From positions 10,002,139 to 10,066,138 of the forward strand of contig NC_064039.1 of NCBI RefSeq assembly GCF_932526225.1: a stretch of DNA of 64,000 nucleotides. The letters run 5' to 3'. The DNA is from Nematostella vectensis. Its lineage: Eukaryota; Cnidaria; Anthozoa; Actiniaria; Edwardsiidae. Position 1 is the stretch's first letter, and each line of letters opens with the position of its first letter. This document shows positions 23,939 through 36,500 of this stretch, piece after piece. The position numbers and the translations under genes were made by a program. The notes under the pieces were generated by a model that saw only the letters and a program-made list of their open reading frames with translations, was not told the origin of the DNA and searched no databases.

Positions 23939-25109
23939 GCTTGTTTTTGTGTCGTCGATTGAAGACATTCTGGAAGCACTAAGTGTAATTGTGAAATGTG
24001 GACACCCGACTTTTGAGCACTAAATGCATACGTCGAACCGAACTGGAACCTAATTCAGTCGAACCTACTGTTTTGGAAGTAGGTACATGGAAGGTACGAC
24101 GTTAGACGCGAATGTGATTAATATATTAAAGCTCGAGTCACCGAGTCGAATCAAATCGTGTGTAACGCGGCCTAGCGGCATGCGTCGTATCATACTAGAA
24201 CCGAATAGGTAAAAAATAAAGATTTTTAGTATATAAAACTCGGGAACCTCACAAGAACAAGTGATTTGATTGGTTGAGAAACTCGGGAAGAAATGCATGA
24301 TATACACCTCCTAGGAGGGTGCGCCCCGAAATCAAGCAAAATTGCGGGTGTAACAGCCGTTTTGAAAGTGTTTCCGAAAATAAAATTGCTCTAATGCTCG
24401 TTTTATAATTCGGCAGATAGTAGCTTTAAAAAATATCTACTTCGAGCCTTCAGCCCGAAATGGTATAATTTTAAATATATTATGTAAATGAGACAATAAT
24501 TATTTAAATTCAAACATTTGCTTAAAATTCGGGCACACTCTCCCTTATAAAAAAAAATAGCCGATTTCCCATTAAAGAGCTTGCACTCTACGTACTGATC
24601 GCAACAATATTGCGCATTTTCGAAAGTCAACACAAAATTTAATTGCATTATTCGGGTCCTTCCTTGAAGGCTTGTACATACCTGAAATGCGATTCACGGA
24701 TGTGCAATGTATGTGCTGTTTTTCTATGTACGTATAAAAACCTATGTGTATTTTACGTTATATATTGGACCAGTATTTGACATCAAACTGGTCAGTTATT
24801 ATTGTTGTATTACCCTTATTGCGTGCAGAAATACGCACGCTCGACTAGGTCCTTCGCATGGAAAAGTGCATAAAATTCCAGTATTCTTTCGTTCTGTGAC
24901 AATAACGAAATCTTATAACAGTCACTGTTAATGAATACTTACGTGCAAGCTCCAGGAAAGTATGAATCGAATTATTTTAAAAGTATGTTATAGTCTCCTG
25001 AGAAATACTGGAAATAGAGTGGAAGTATGCTTCCATTGATATATAACCTCCACTCGGACACGCACCAGTTGGGATTGATTCGGTTCAAGTTCGGTGCGAT
25101 GTATGCCTT
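23939..25109. other. No recognised gene
   Basis: AT-rich. Open frames at 24065-24307 and 24403-24648 (minus) and 24707-24931 (plus) have no recognisable motif. Confidence 0.4.
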
Positions 25110-25897
25110 AAGGGGTTTAAGGATGTTCGGAATTTAAGTTGTTTTGCGCCCTTGGTTGCTACGCTGACGTGTACTCTCGCAATTAAGGCGGTAAAAATCG
25201 CTTTCGGTTTGAAAATGGCGGGCTTTTCAAGGCGCGCGCGCGTTTGTTTACAAAATTTTTGCCGGTCAAAAATGTTTCATTTTTCCCCTTTTGCAACAAG
25301 ATTTTCGCTTGATTAGCGCCTTGAACATTTTCCCAGTATATCCAACATTGTTAGAGCGATAAAACATAATTTTCCGTGCGATTGCGAATCCCAAAACAAA
25401 ACATGGCAGCAACATGGAGAGCGCCGTGCACTAGATGTTGCCGCGCCAACAAATAGTCTGGGCCACAGCGCATGCGTTAAAAACGAATTCAGGTCGCACA
25501 AAAGAGATAAAATGGCACCCAAAATTTTTGAAATCGTGACAATTTTTTGTACGGAAATATTGTTTACCCTTTTCTTGTTAAAACTGGGCATGGAGTAAGA
25601 CTTCTGTCAAAATGAAAAACATATAACCAGAATACCCCTATGGCTTGCATTGATTTTACAGTATTTTTTCAAATCCATGCTCACGTTTTTTTAGAAAGGT
25701 ATGATAAATATTTTGAACTAAAAATCCTTTGAAAAAAAAAATAAAGGAAAGGCAAATAAGCGTTTTTTTTCTGACGTCATCAATATGTAGCCCGATATGA
25801 GTCACTGGGCCAATTTCAGCAGTAGAACTCTTTTTCTAACGAATCCACGGTAATTTAAAATTTTCCTAGCAACCTAACTTTCGAACACTCTTAAGCC
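25110..25897. mobile_element. Inverted-repeat element of about 790 bp (family I)
   Basis: Left end ggtttaaggatgttcggaa and right end ttcgaacactcttaagcc are imperfect reverse complements. Similarity weakens inward (gttgctacg / cctagcaac). The interior contains one 92-codon minus-strand frame (25313-25591) with no recognised domain. It is probably a non-autonomous DNA transposon. Only one copy is in the window, so the limits are approximate. Confidence 0.5.
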
Positions 25898-25937
25898 TGT
25901 GTAAATGTGATGTCACACTTACCAGATACTTTTTCAA

Positions 25938-26126
25938 AGCCTTAGAGATGTCGTTCACACTAACACAGATTCAAAAGTATCCGGATTCTTTTCGCCGAGA
26001 ACTCATCGACCGTCCATACTACGGACCAAGGTATAAAGATTCGTTTTGATTCACTTTCAACGAGCGTTTTTAAGAGTATTCGGATTCGCTAGATCCAACC
26101 CTCTTGTTAGTGTGGACGGAAGGCCC
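25938..26126. mobile_element. Inverted-repeat element, family C, copy 1
   Basis: Left end gtcgttcacactaac and right end gttagtgtggacggaaggcc are reverse complements apart from a few changes. The interior carries attcaaaagtatccggattc, related to the partial copy at 63925-64000 (aggcctttcgtccacactaa). A similar phrase just beyond 26126 suggests the element or a second fragment extends to about 26165. Confidence 0.65.
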
Positions 26127-26304
26127 AACCATATCAAAAAGTATACGGATTCAAACAAATCCAACTGAACGAAAAATAAATAAATTCCACTATAGGAGTC
26201 GTGCGATATCGTTTTTAGCGAGACATTTACCATGATTAATTACCAATGATAAATTTCTCTATAGAATTGCTGCATGAAAATCATTGGGACAAAAGCACCC
26301 CAAA

Positions 26305-26460
26305 AGGAAGTAAAATACACCAAAACCTGCCCTGAAGAAGTCTTCTTAAAGACGAAAATTTGGCAGAGTCAAATTCCAGTTTTTGGTGTATTTTATTCAT
26401 TCTTCTGGTTCACGAACACGACTATTTGGGCTTTTTGTGTTTATTCCCAAAGGAAGTAAA
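26305..26460 (+). mobile_element. Dispersed hairpin repeat, family K, copy 1
   Basis: Contains aagtaaaatacaccaaaa and, after a short spacer, tttttggtgtattttattc, which pair as an inverted repeat. It continues with ttctggttcacgaacacgac. The whole block recurs in reverse orientation at 50428-50565. No protein is encoded. Confidence 0.7.
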
Positions 26461-29400
26461 ATATATTAAAAGAGATCGACAATAATTTTCCATGAAATAA
26501 GCATACAAGCCACTAATTTACTTAAGGCATTTGTCTTTTGTGTCTTTACCTGTAGTTTACTCCGTATTTAAGTGCTAAGTGGTCCAAGGGCCGGTTACTA
26601 ACAAATGGTCTTGATTGGAAGCGTATTGTAACTAGTCGTATTCCTATGAGCCTTCTACTAAAACTGACCGCGTCACATTTCAACACGTTTTATGATATTT
26701 GTAATCATTGGAAAAGTAACCTTCAAACTAGCCCCACAAGTGATTTGTCCCATCTTGTAAAAGACCCTGCGGTTAAATCGATTACTCCCTGTGTTGTCCC
26801 CAAATCAGCACGGGGCCTAAGTTTTATTATCTTTCAGAAAAGATACAAGAAAATATACATGAAGGATAATTAGTATCAGTAAACACATAACAGTTAAAAA
26901 ATAATCATTCCTATCTAGGTGAAGGCAGCATAATAGGTTTATTCATGACTCGATTTTAAAAGTCTTTTGTGCTGTCTTTATTCTATATTCATGAGCTGAG
27001 GATGTTTATGTTTTGTTTTGTTCGGCGTATAGGAAAGAGACAGCAGACAGCCTTGATTGCTTGTTAAACGAAATCTTGCTCTTAAATTGAAAGCGTCACC
27101 TTAGCAACAGCACTACGCTTATCCCGCAATTTTAATTTCCACCCATTTTCTACGCACCAAGAGACTTAGCAAGATAAAGACGAAAGTAATTCTATTTTCC
27201 GGTTTTTAACAAGATTACCAAACTAGTGATATTCATTCATTTAGTTTTCTTTTTTGCCAAATACAGGGTTGATTAACGCTCGCTGAGAAAATGGATGATG
27301 TTAGGCTTGAAACTGCCACAATAAAACAACTGATCAGTCTTATTTATTCTAAATGTTTACAGGATTAGGGTAGCCCTAGTTTATTAAAAAAGACGCATGT
27401 TGGTCCATAGACTCCACTTCCTTGATAGCTTACTCGATTTCTTTTCTTAATTTCGTTCCACTTAGTAACAGCTTGTGACTATACATCGCGCGCAAATCGA
27501 GATCAATATGTCGTCCAATTTCCCTTCTATTTACAAAAATCGCACGCTGTTTTCTTTGTGATAGCATGCTAATTAATTCGAAAAAAATCCTTTCTTCTTT
27601 TTTTAAGAATATTGACAGGAATAATTTTTCATGGAAATGTTTAAAATTCGTTTTAATTTAAAGGGTTTCAGCTTGAGAAGAATACTGTTTTAAATATTTA
27701 CTTCCACTAGTTAACCGGTTTTTCCGATAACACTCAATTGCCTTTTGGGTACCTTAAACGATCTGTATTGCCTTAGGTCTTGATCGCTTCGTGGTTAATC
27801 ATATTTAGATAAAATTCAAATAACTCACACGAAAAAAAGCTCGATTTTTTTGCTTTGAAGGCTTCATTATGAGATTGGAAAGGATAAAAGCGAAAAGTAG
27901 GAAGAAAGAAAGCAAATATATTAAAGAATCCCTCGGGCGCTTAGAATTTTAAACTTTCGTTTAAAATGTATGTGTATCATCTTAAATCCCAAAAAACTTA
28001 CCTCTTTTTTTTAATTTCAATCTCTTTTCCCAACGAAAACTCTGGCTTTTCCTAGTTCTTGTTTGTTAATAAATAGATCATGTACCTTCTGTTTAAGCTT
28101 CAACACTTGGAAATCTCGACCGGCCCTCTGCGGTAAAAATCAAAGAGAGGAGAATTATGCCGCAGCGGTAGAGGAACACGAACTCAAGACCAACCTCCGC
28201 AGGTTGTACACTTTTACCGAATGTCATTGTTTTTAATTATGTCACAACGAATTAATTGCGAAATGGGAAATAATTTATTAGCGGCCTTACTCAATGTTCA
28301 TTTCAAACTGGCTTCCGAGTGGCCCTCAATTCCATGCTCATTGTTGTGGAAGTCGGTATTGAAAGGCACGAGTCCTAAGCCGCGGTATTCTCTAATGTGC
28401 TGAAGAACGCCCCTTCAAAACACTCGAGCACTCTTCCGGACTTTATTCGCCTATCGCCCGAAGGTCGTTTTGCGATAGGATGCGCGCTCTAAGGCAATGA
28501 TCTATAATAATCACGTGCTGATTGGGTCTCTGTTCTCAGCGCCTTGGTGTGCAAAATACGACACAAAAATTGCGTTGAAAATCCCTTATCGCTAGTTTTA
28601 TCAGTTTGGTTATTACTCTTATATTCGAGTGCATTCATTTTCAAGAGATATTGACTCAGCGTAATTATATCATGTAAGAATAGTTATGCTAATTCGTGGA
28701 AAAAAGGAAATGCGAAAAATCATTGAGTGGGCACAATATAAAATGCTTAAAAGCCCACCTCTGGTTAAAGAAGTAGTATGAATGTATATTTAGTTTAAAT
28801 GCATAGAATTAACTTGGCTATTAAACGAAGAAACTAAATGTATGAATAGTATTAAATGTTACATCAAAGGCAGCGAAAGTTAAAACAATGTCCAATGGCT
28901 GTAGTATCAAAATTCCGGCATGAACATTAGATGTTCTGCCTTATTTTGTGTAGTGTCAGATGAGGCCGCTTACTGTCCGTGTGTAGCTAGTGATTGAAAG
29001 ACCAGCGGGATGGTTTATTGGAATAAACCTATTACATCATATAACCAGAGACAGTCTCCTCTTGTGAACAGAAAATATAAAATTTCGAAAATACATGTAT
29101 CTCTTGCTAGCAGCTACTGAAAGAGATGTGCTGTTATTCCTTAGGACAGTATAAGCTAATATTTGGTCATGCTTAATGCTAATCTTTGCAGTTGTGTGTC
29201 ACCTGCTCTTATGTCGCATCCCGTCGGCGGATTCGCAGTTGTTTTTGTCACTCTTACTCCTTATTTCGCACGGTTAATCAGTAATGCTTGTAACAAGAAA
29301 ACATGTTTAACTTAGATGATAACTAAATACGCTTCCCCAAAGTGCACATGCGCTATTTTTTTACCTTTAAAAAATCAACTTATGTATTCTTCCTGTTAAT

Positions 29401-30873
29401 TGATTAATTTTCTTCAGAGTGTAAAATGCCGACAGCTCGCTTTTTTGAATATCACATAAAAGAACCATTATTTAAGCAATAGTAACTAACCTTTGAAATA
29501 TCTGTATCACATATTTTCCAGATACAGCATTAGTAACTGCGATACTCTTTATTGTGAAAACACGTTGAGTATAAAAAAAAATAGTTGAGGAGTGCTAGAA
29601 ATGTCAAGTTGTTGTATACTTGTTTTTCAAGATTTTTCTAAGAATACATCTCATTGTTTCTTACCTCGAGAAGCTCAGTAAAAGGCTTTTGTTGGCGCCT
29701 CCATGATTAGGCTACATAGTGTTATGTAGCATATCAAGCAAACATTTAGTCTAAAAAATCAAGAAAAATAGGATTCCTAAGGGTACAGCAATGTTTGTGC
29801 GCCCGGCCTGGAACCATTATGTTATAGTCCCTGGTTAATTGTGGTGCTTGCATAGAGTGTAACACACTCATACACCTCTCCCTACTAATAGCAAACTGTT
29901 CTTCTATCACCTTGTCTTTCTATTTTCCCATAATTGTCTGGAATACGCAAGCGCCCAATTTATTGCACTTCTTGCGGCAGTAGCCCAAACTTATTTTCCC
30001 TTTGTAATTCTCCGGCTTTGACGTTTCTAACTCGTTGTATCATCGATTAGAATCAGCCCTGTGGCCATCTATTAATCCTGGCCTATGATTTTAGGGACTT
30101 TATAGTGGTTTTTAACTGTTTGTTATGACTGGAGTGTCACGATAAAAACGAATCGTAATTTTCTGAATCCTGTTTATACTAAACATGTACCCAATAGTTA
30201 AAGCAATTTACCAAGTTTCGGGCGAGGCTTTGTTAAAGGCTGTACGTGGAGTAAAAAGCGAAGAATTGGCATGCCCTTTTTTCAAACCATGAGATGAGTT
30301 AGCTATCTTTTAATTATTAAGGCGTAAGTTTGGTAAACAAATTGATTAAATTGTGACGGAAAGGTAATAAGTAAATCTAAGGCTCTCGGCCCGACAAAAA
30401 ATCTCGAAAGAAATCTGTTTTCCCGATGAGTTAGTGCAAATGATAGCTAGAAGGTTCCTTATATGAGTACCTCTCCTGATATGCGTGCTTCTCATAAAGC
30501 TTTTAGTATAATTCCTTATTGCGGAACAAGGGCTCTTCATGCGGAAGAAGGAAAATGCTAGGAAATCGAAATAGATGTAATTTGATCCAGGAGGCCCTAT
30601 CAAGATTCGCCTTATAATTATTTTGAAAAGAAGCATTTTCAAGCGTCACTTAAATTTGTATTTTCCAATAGCGTTAATTCTTCTCGTAACAGAGCTTCCC
30701 TGATAGCAGAACATATAAGAGAGGGCTATCATAAAATAGATTTTTTTTTCAGAGCAACGAGAAAAACGTCTTCCGCGAAGGGTTAAAATATGTTTCAGAA
30801 GCAATGAAACGGGTTGAATTTCTTTCGTACTATTTTAAACACGAGGGGTGAACATGAATGCCTGAGGGATTTT
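26461..30873. other. No recognised gene in about 4.4 kb
   Basis: AT-rich sequence with short open frames only (for example 26646-26873 and 28221-28403, plus; 30346-30642, minus). None shows a recognisable domain. No tandem array was noticed. Confidence 0.35.
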
Positions 30874-31279
30874 AGACCTGTCCCCACGTATCCGCTTTCG
30901 TTTGAAAACGCAACCTTTATTTTCCGTTTTCAATAAGATCCGCGTCCACACGAAGCGCTTTCATTTTGCTGATACCACCCGTCCCCACGAAAACGCAGAA
31001 ACGATACGAAAAAGAATAACAAGCTGTATAACTTATGCCTATTCGCGCGCCAAGTGGACTGGACCTGAGTTGTCACGTGCCATCGTTTTCGAGAGATTCC
31101 GTTCTCGTCCGTCTCCGCGGCACGGAAAGGGTATAGTTTTCAAATTGTTCCACTCCCGATATCGTTTTCAAATCGTTCCGTTTTCGGTCATCGTTTCTGC
31201 GTTTACGTGTGGACGATACCCGTATCCGTATTGAAAAGGTTGCGTTTTCAAACGAAAACGGATACGTGGGGACGGGGTC
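30874..31279 (+). mobile_element. Miniature element, family B, copy 1, with TTA flanks
   Basis: Long terminal inverted repeats pair 30874-30918 with about 31238-31279. They share gtccccacgtatccg and gaaaacgcaacctt. Both sides are flanked by TTA (ttta|gacc and ggtc|ttag), the trinucleotide target duplication typical of PIF/Harbinger transposons. Two further copies are at 42792 (same orientation) and about 63579 (reverse). The 110-codon frame inside it is not a gene. Confidence 0.8.
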
Positions 31280-31590
31280 TTAGATGCGCGAAAACTGTTA
31301 TTTCTTATCGGTTTACAGATACATTGCCTGGGCTACCTGTGGACCTTCGAGTGTTTTGAATGGCTTAAATTCTCATCAGTAATTATGTCCAATATAGGCA
31401 TGTTGATCAATCGAGAAAAATCAATAACTTTTAAATCAGAAAAACGCTAATTATGGACCATTGGAATTTCGGACAACAGATTAAAAAACAACACATTTTC
31501 GTTTAGTTATCTTGGCTAAAACTAGTTAGCAAAAAAGTGAACACTATTAGCTTTATTATTAGATGGCGACAAACAACACAATTAAAGCCG
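31280..31590. other. No recognised gene
   Basis: AT-rich spacer between two inverted-repeat elements; nothing else seen. Confidence 0.4.
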
Positions 31591-31826
31591 CATTGTCGCC
31601 AGTTTACTTCCGGAGGTCCGACGGAAACCTCAACCGTTAAAGACAAAAGAATCTATTAAAATCCGAGATATTTAACAGGCCACCCGCTCTAAATTATCAA
31701 TCACACCCTTAAAGAAACTTCCAATAGACACAGTGCTTTCAATATTTTGAAGTATTTTTCGCGTTTTCCGTTAAAAATCATCGGATATTGTTACGTAATC
31801 GGCCGGAAGTAAACTGGTGACAATCA
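31591..31826. mobile_element. Miniature inverted-repeat element (family F)
   Basis: Terminal inverted repeats of about 21 bp: attgtcgccagtttacttcc at the left and ggaagtaaactggtgacaat at the right, differing at one position. The interior is AT-rich and non-coding. No target duplication is evident. Confidence 0.75.
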
Positions 31827-33692
31827 CTAAAGAGTTAGTACTGGTCAATACTGTTGAAACTAATGGGGTAAGATAGAGATTCAATCTTATATAGAAAGCA
31901 GCATGCAACATTATTTAAAGCTTCATGACGTCATGTGGGTTTTTATAATCATTCATGACGTAATGATAGCTTTATATAATGTTTCATGTTCGTTAGTCTG
32001 CCTGTACTTCTATTATACTTTAATATTTCCCTGGACGATTTCAAATCCCTACCCACGCTTTAGATTTGTTGGGTGTATTGCTAGGTATGAAGCCTTCCTC
32101 ACTTGCCCAAAGAAGGACATCCGATTGGTCACAATCACAACACACGGAAATTAGGATACTTCGTCAGCGATGTCTAAATAATAGAAACAAAGAGGCATCA
32201 AAATTGAAATCCGAAATGTCTTCTGCCTTTCTAGTAAGCAAAATCCTTTTTAATTGCCTCTTGATATATTTCTATTTCTCTTGTCTAATAACCCTATCGA
32301 TCGTTGTTTTCAATTCTTGAAGGAGGACTCTGATGCAATTCTTAAGAACGTGACTTAAAAAAGCTACGAATTTCAATACGAAAACTCTATTTAATACAAT
32401 GCCATAGCGTCTGATGTGCATGATAAATCCCCCCACCCCCCCCCCCCCCCACTTCCTTCAGTATGAGACATGGAGCGCTTGGGATTTTTTTGTATGGGCG
32501 TGGACGGGGGGGGGGGGGTCCCACTATGGCTGGGGGAGAGTCATTTTGTTTCGTGTGCCTAATGGAAGGGCCCCTATTTTTTTCGCCTATTTTTCAAAAA
32601 AAAAATCAGAACCCCCCCCACCCGCCACGCTAAATAAGGTTACTAGGACTAGAGAGAGAGAAGCTGTGAGATGTTTTGATAAAATTTATGTGGCACGCCC
32701 CATAGTCTCATAGTTTCTAATACTATTTCACTATTGTAAAAAAAAAAGTAAATAAGACATAATAGATAGAAGTAAAACAAAAAACACACAAATTAACAGG
32801 AAAATTTAAATTATGTATGTTAGTTTCATTTATCTAGCCCGGTTAGAAAGATCTAGCCCGGTCTTTGATTCTGATGTTTATATCTTTAAGATAAACGGAA
32901 AGCGAATCGCTGATTCAGTCATCATTTAGGCCTAGGTAGTCAAATTTTTAATGTGTCAAATTATCCGTTTTCTTTGACAAATGCTCACCTCCACAGGGGG
33001 TTTAGAAAGCTTTGCATTATTACGAATTTATCAAACTAGCCTTGGAAGATAAGCGCCGATTTAGAAAAGACAATACATCCTGCTTTTTTCCCCATTCAAA
33101 AAAGTCCATACATCCTGCTTTTTTAACGTCTCTTTTAGGTCTTTTTAGGCCGTTTGAGCTTTTTCTTAGCCTTGACGTACTATGTTGCTTTCCATGATGC
33201 TTTTGTTTGGAAAATCTTTATAAACTAATGGTTCACGATAGATTTTTTGTCACAATGCCTTGTGAAGAAAGTCATGTATTAAAAACCTTGTAGAAATAGC
33301 TCTTTTTACAAGTTACCGTCAATGTGCGAGGGGCAAGGCCCACATAAGTTACCTTGTTGATGTCATCGTTCCTTTTCTCTGTTGTATCAAAATTGTGACT
33401 CAACGCTTTCCCCATTGTTGTGAATGACATATCATTTACCGTTTATCTCATAAAGTCTTAGTGGACCTCAAGGCGCTTGAGTCTATTTGCGTCTTAAGAT
33501 TTACTAACTTTTACTTCTAGCCCGTGGGCTTAACATACCCAGCACTTGTCATAAGAATCATGAAATTTCCTGTTATTTTTGCTACAATATGATCGAGAAA
33601 AAAGTTTTAAATTGTTACTATATACCATCAGTAACTTCGTAGATTTTCTAACAAATTAACAAATTAAAGTATGTGTTATTACACTAAAAATC
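31827..33692. other. No recognised gene; contains homopolymer tracts
   Basis: C-rich and G-rich tracts occur at about 32430-32451, 32506-32518 and 32613-32625. Open frames such as 32414-32713 derive from these tracts and are not called. Confidence 0.4.
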
Positions 33693-33836
33693 TACCCTGG
33701 TTCCAGAGTCTCCTTCATTCCTTCTTTCTGTTTAACGGCTCGTACAAAACAACAGCGCCGCTACGCTCAGTCGTTGTCGCCGCTTCGCGCGCGGTTATAG
33801 TGAGTAGTGAAACTCGGAGCCTCTGGAACCAGGGTA
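33693..33836. mobile_element. 144-bp miniature element (family J) with 9-bp direct flanks
   Basis: Termini taccctggttccagagtctc and gagcctctggaaccagggta are reverse complements with one difference. Immediate flanks are ctaaaaatc and ctgaaaatc, a 9-bp direct repeat with one mismatch, which suggests a target-site duplication. A related terminus (ggaggctctggtagccaggg) lies at about 52970-52990 next to cgttgacgccgcttcg, resembling the interior here. Confidence 0.7.
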
Positions 33837-34729
33837 CTGAAAATCATGATCAGAGCACACAAAAAACACTTCTTGATAAAATGGTTTACACAATACCGTT
33901 CTAACCTGGTTCATCTGCATTCGCCAATGAATCATACCATATTATGTTTAAGCCGTCTGCTCTTCCTTTCAATCGCTTATTGTTCATAAATACACGATCT
34001 TATCATTGACCTGATTGGTCGATTAACCATGCGATTGCTCTGCTCTTAAAAATCACTTTGATAATTGCTTCGCTCTGCGTGCGTTTGTTTAAAAATATTA
34101 TTATTATGATAACTATCTTTTAGTATTTTTGCTTTTAGTTCCTGTTGTATGTCCCGTTTAATTAACCGTTTGCTTTTTGTTTAATATCTAGAAAATATAA
34201 ACATTAGTAATTTTAAGATTCATTCTTGGACCAATAGAAACTTTCTATATAATTTATCTAAGATAAATACTAGCGAGCAATGAAAAAAAAAAACGCCTTT
34301 TAATCCCATCATTAGCAAACACATACGAATGTGGACAGAACAGAGCTATTGCGGTAAAGAATAAAATAATAAGAAGAATAAGAATTCTTTCTTATCTATC
34401 GTACTTTTTATGAAAAACAAAGCAGAAAAAAAAGCTTGACGCCTTTAATGCCACATTACTTAGGGGTAAAAACATTCCAATATGCAGATAGAGCTATTTC
34501 GCGGTAAAACTTAAAAAGCTTTCTTATCATTTTATATAATAACCGTTTTGTGGTTTTATTGTGTTTTTGAGGGGGGTCTGAACATCTGGAAATTTTCTCC
34601 TCCCAAAGAGAATCATGAAAACTAGGTATCACTAAGAGAAAGCAATGGTTTATAAATGGTGTGTAGATTACACAGAAAATATAAGTTAATAATGGTGGAA
34701 TCAGAATGTGTCTCCGAATTCAAGTCATG
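33837..34729. other. No recognised gene
   Basis: AT-rich non-coding sequence; no repeats noticed. Confidence 0.4.
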
Positions 34730-34801
34730 CACAAGGCTTGTCTGCTTAGCAGCAGCTCGTGACACTAAAAGCGGCTGCTAAGCAGACTAACACAAGGCTT
34801 G
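34730..34801. mobile_element. 50-bp foldback insertion flanked by 11-bp direct repeats
   Basis: A perfect 14-bp inverted repeat (gtctgcttagcagc at 34740-34753 and gctgctaagcagac at 34774-34787) is bracketed by cacaaggcttg at 34730-34740 and 34791-34801. The arrangement looks like a tiny insertion with target duplication. A structured element created by replication slippage is an alternative. Confidence 0.6.
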
Positions 34802-36199
34802 AGAAAGGCAAAATTTTTAGGCAAAATCTTAGAACAAAGATTCTGTTCCGATAACACATATGTCTAATTTTAAATAGGGCCTTTTCAGCGGCATTTATGG
34901 ACAAACTATGGATGTGTGGAATATCTTTGTGGACGTTCAAGGCCCCAATGGCTCTCTAACTCCCCCCCCCCCCCCCCCCCCCCACCCACCCACCCCAAAT
35001 GTCGGGAAAAATTGTGTTAAAATACCAAAAGTGATGTGTCCGCTTAATATGATATTATTCCAATAACATGCCGTAGGGCTTGTTTTATAAGGTCCGCTAT
35101 CACTCAGGGTCTGGAGCTGGTTTTGTACCAGTGAAGTGATTCACTAAATCATCATTTGCGCATTGAAAATATAAACAAAAAGAAATGGGTTCTATCAGAA
35201 AATTAATCTTAAAAAATCGCTGATTTAAGGTTGGAAATTTTTTTTTGTCTTTTGGGGTTAGGGTTCCATAAATACCCTGCTCTAGCAGGGGGGAAAGGAA
35301 ACAATATATACATCTATATGCAGTCTTAAATGGGATTCGTATTTCTCCGAACGCATAATAATTACCATTTATTTCGTCTACTTTTTCCATATAAAATTCA
35401 AAGGATTACCCTGCCATGTTAATGTCATGTTATTTATTTCTATACACTGAAATGCGACGACTGAACTACAAAAAGGCTGCCATTTTGTGTCTTTTTGTAT
35501 CTAACAGTCAGAAACCCATCAAGGTTTTTTGTGTTGGCTTCCTGGCTGTAGACTACATTAGTTTCCAATTCTGATATTTCATTTCCTAAAGATTCACTGG
35601 ATGTTTTCTAATACCAAGGTAAGAGTTTAATCAATTTCCTTTTTTATGCCAATCGCGTCTTTATCGCCTTTTTAAAACCGTTTTGAAAAGCAACTCATTA
35701 TATTGGGTTGCGCCCTAATTTTAGATGTTTTTTTTCTTTCCTTCGCCTTGTTGGCATCCTTCCGGGGACGCACCCACCAACCTTGTGTTATTGTCAGCTT
35801 CAAATTGAAACATCCAGCCTTTTGTTTGCCAAGGAAAAACCCATGCGGCTCCCTTAAAATCCCACGACAGAATGAGGGATTTATGAAGAGCTCATTTTTC
35901 AATAATTACAGTTTGGATGTTTTGAAGTATCACCCTCTAGATGCTACAGCTCTTGGTGTACTAAATGTAATTAAAGAATGTCGATCAACCACTCCTTTGT
36001 TATTGTTTATCATTGAAAATACAAACGGTTTATTCGCAAGAAAACTTCAAAATAACAATATAAGAATGAAGTCTGATACGTTCTTGACGATATTTAATTG
36101 TAAAAATTCGCTTAAATTTTATGTTATGGTTTGTGTGACTTGGCATTGAGCGGGAGCATAAAATGGCGGCGTGATAGGGACAGATAGTGCTTTAGTGTA
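34802..36199. other. No recognised gene; long C tract at about 34963-34981
   Basis: Beyond the C-rich run (34959-34997) there are two longer open frames. A 96-codon ATG frame at 35100-35390 (minus) and a 148-codon frame at 35703-36149 (plus, TTG start) match no domain known to me and are left uncalled. Confidence 0.35.
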
Positions 36200-36470
36200 A
36201 GGCCTGGCTAAACTAGGCGATATGTTGAGCGCGACTGTATGTCTCCTAAATGTTTCCTAGTTTAGCCACCAACAAAAACATAGTGCGGACAAATTTTGTA
36301 GAGCGCGACACGAAAATTTGTCAACTATCCGAGAAACATTTCCTTATCGCTGCTACAAGATTTTGCGCAAGCTACAATGTCTCTCTGGGTGGCTAAACTA
36401 GGAGACATGCAGGCGACATGTCGCACGCTACATGTCGCACTCGACATTGTCGCCTAGTTTAGCCAGGCCT
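36200..36470. mobile_element. Miniature element with nested inverted repeats (family E)
   Basis: Outer arms ggcctggctaaactaggcga (from 36201) and tcgcctagtttagccaggcc (to 36469) are perfect complements over at least 20 bp. An inner pair, cctagtttagccacc (about 36256) and ggtggctaaactagg (about 36389), repeats the same core in the opposite sense. The core gctaaactagg thus occurs four times. No coding capacity. Confidence 0.85.
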
Positions 36471-36500
36471 TGCTTTTGTCGTTTTTTTTAAAGGGAGTGT

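Noticed and set aside
30902-31234. 110-codon plus-strand frame, and similar frames at 42868-43140 and 63453-63889
   Set aside because: All lie inside copies of the family B miniature element and are not alignable as protein between copies.
35100-35390. 96-codon ATG frame on the minus strand
   Set aside because: No recognised family; length is within chance for AT-rich DNA of this size.
35703-36149. 148-codon plus-strand frame with a hydrophobic start
   Set aside because: It begins at TTG, not ATG, lacks an acceptor, and overlaps an equally open minus-strand frame.
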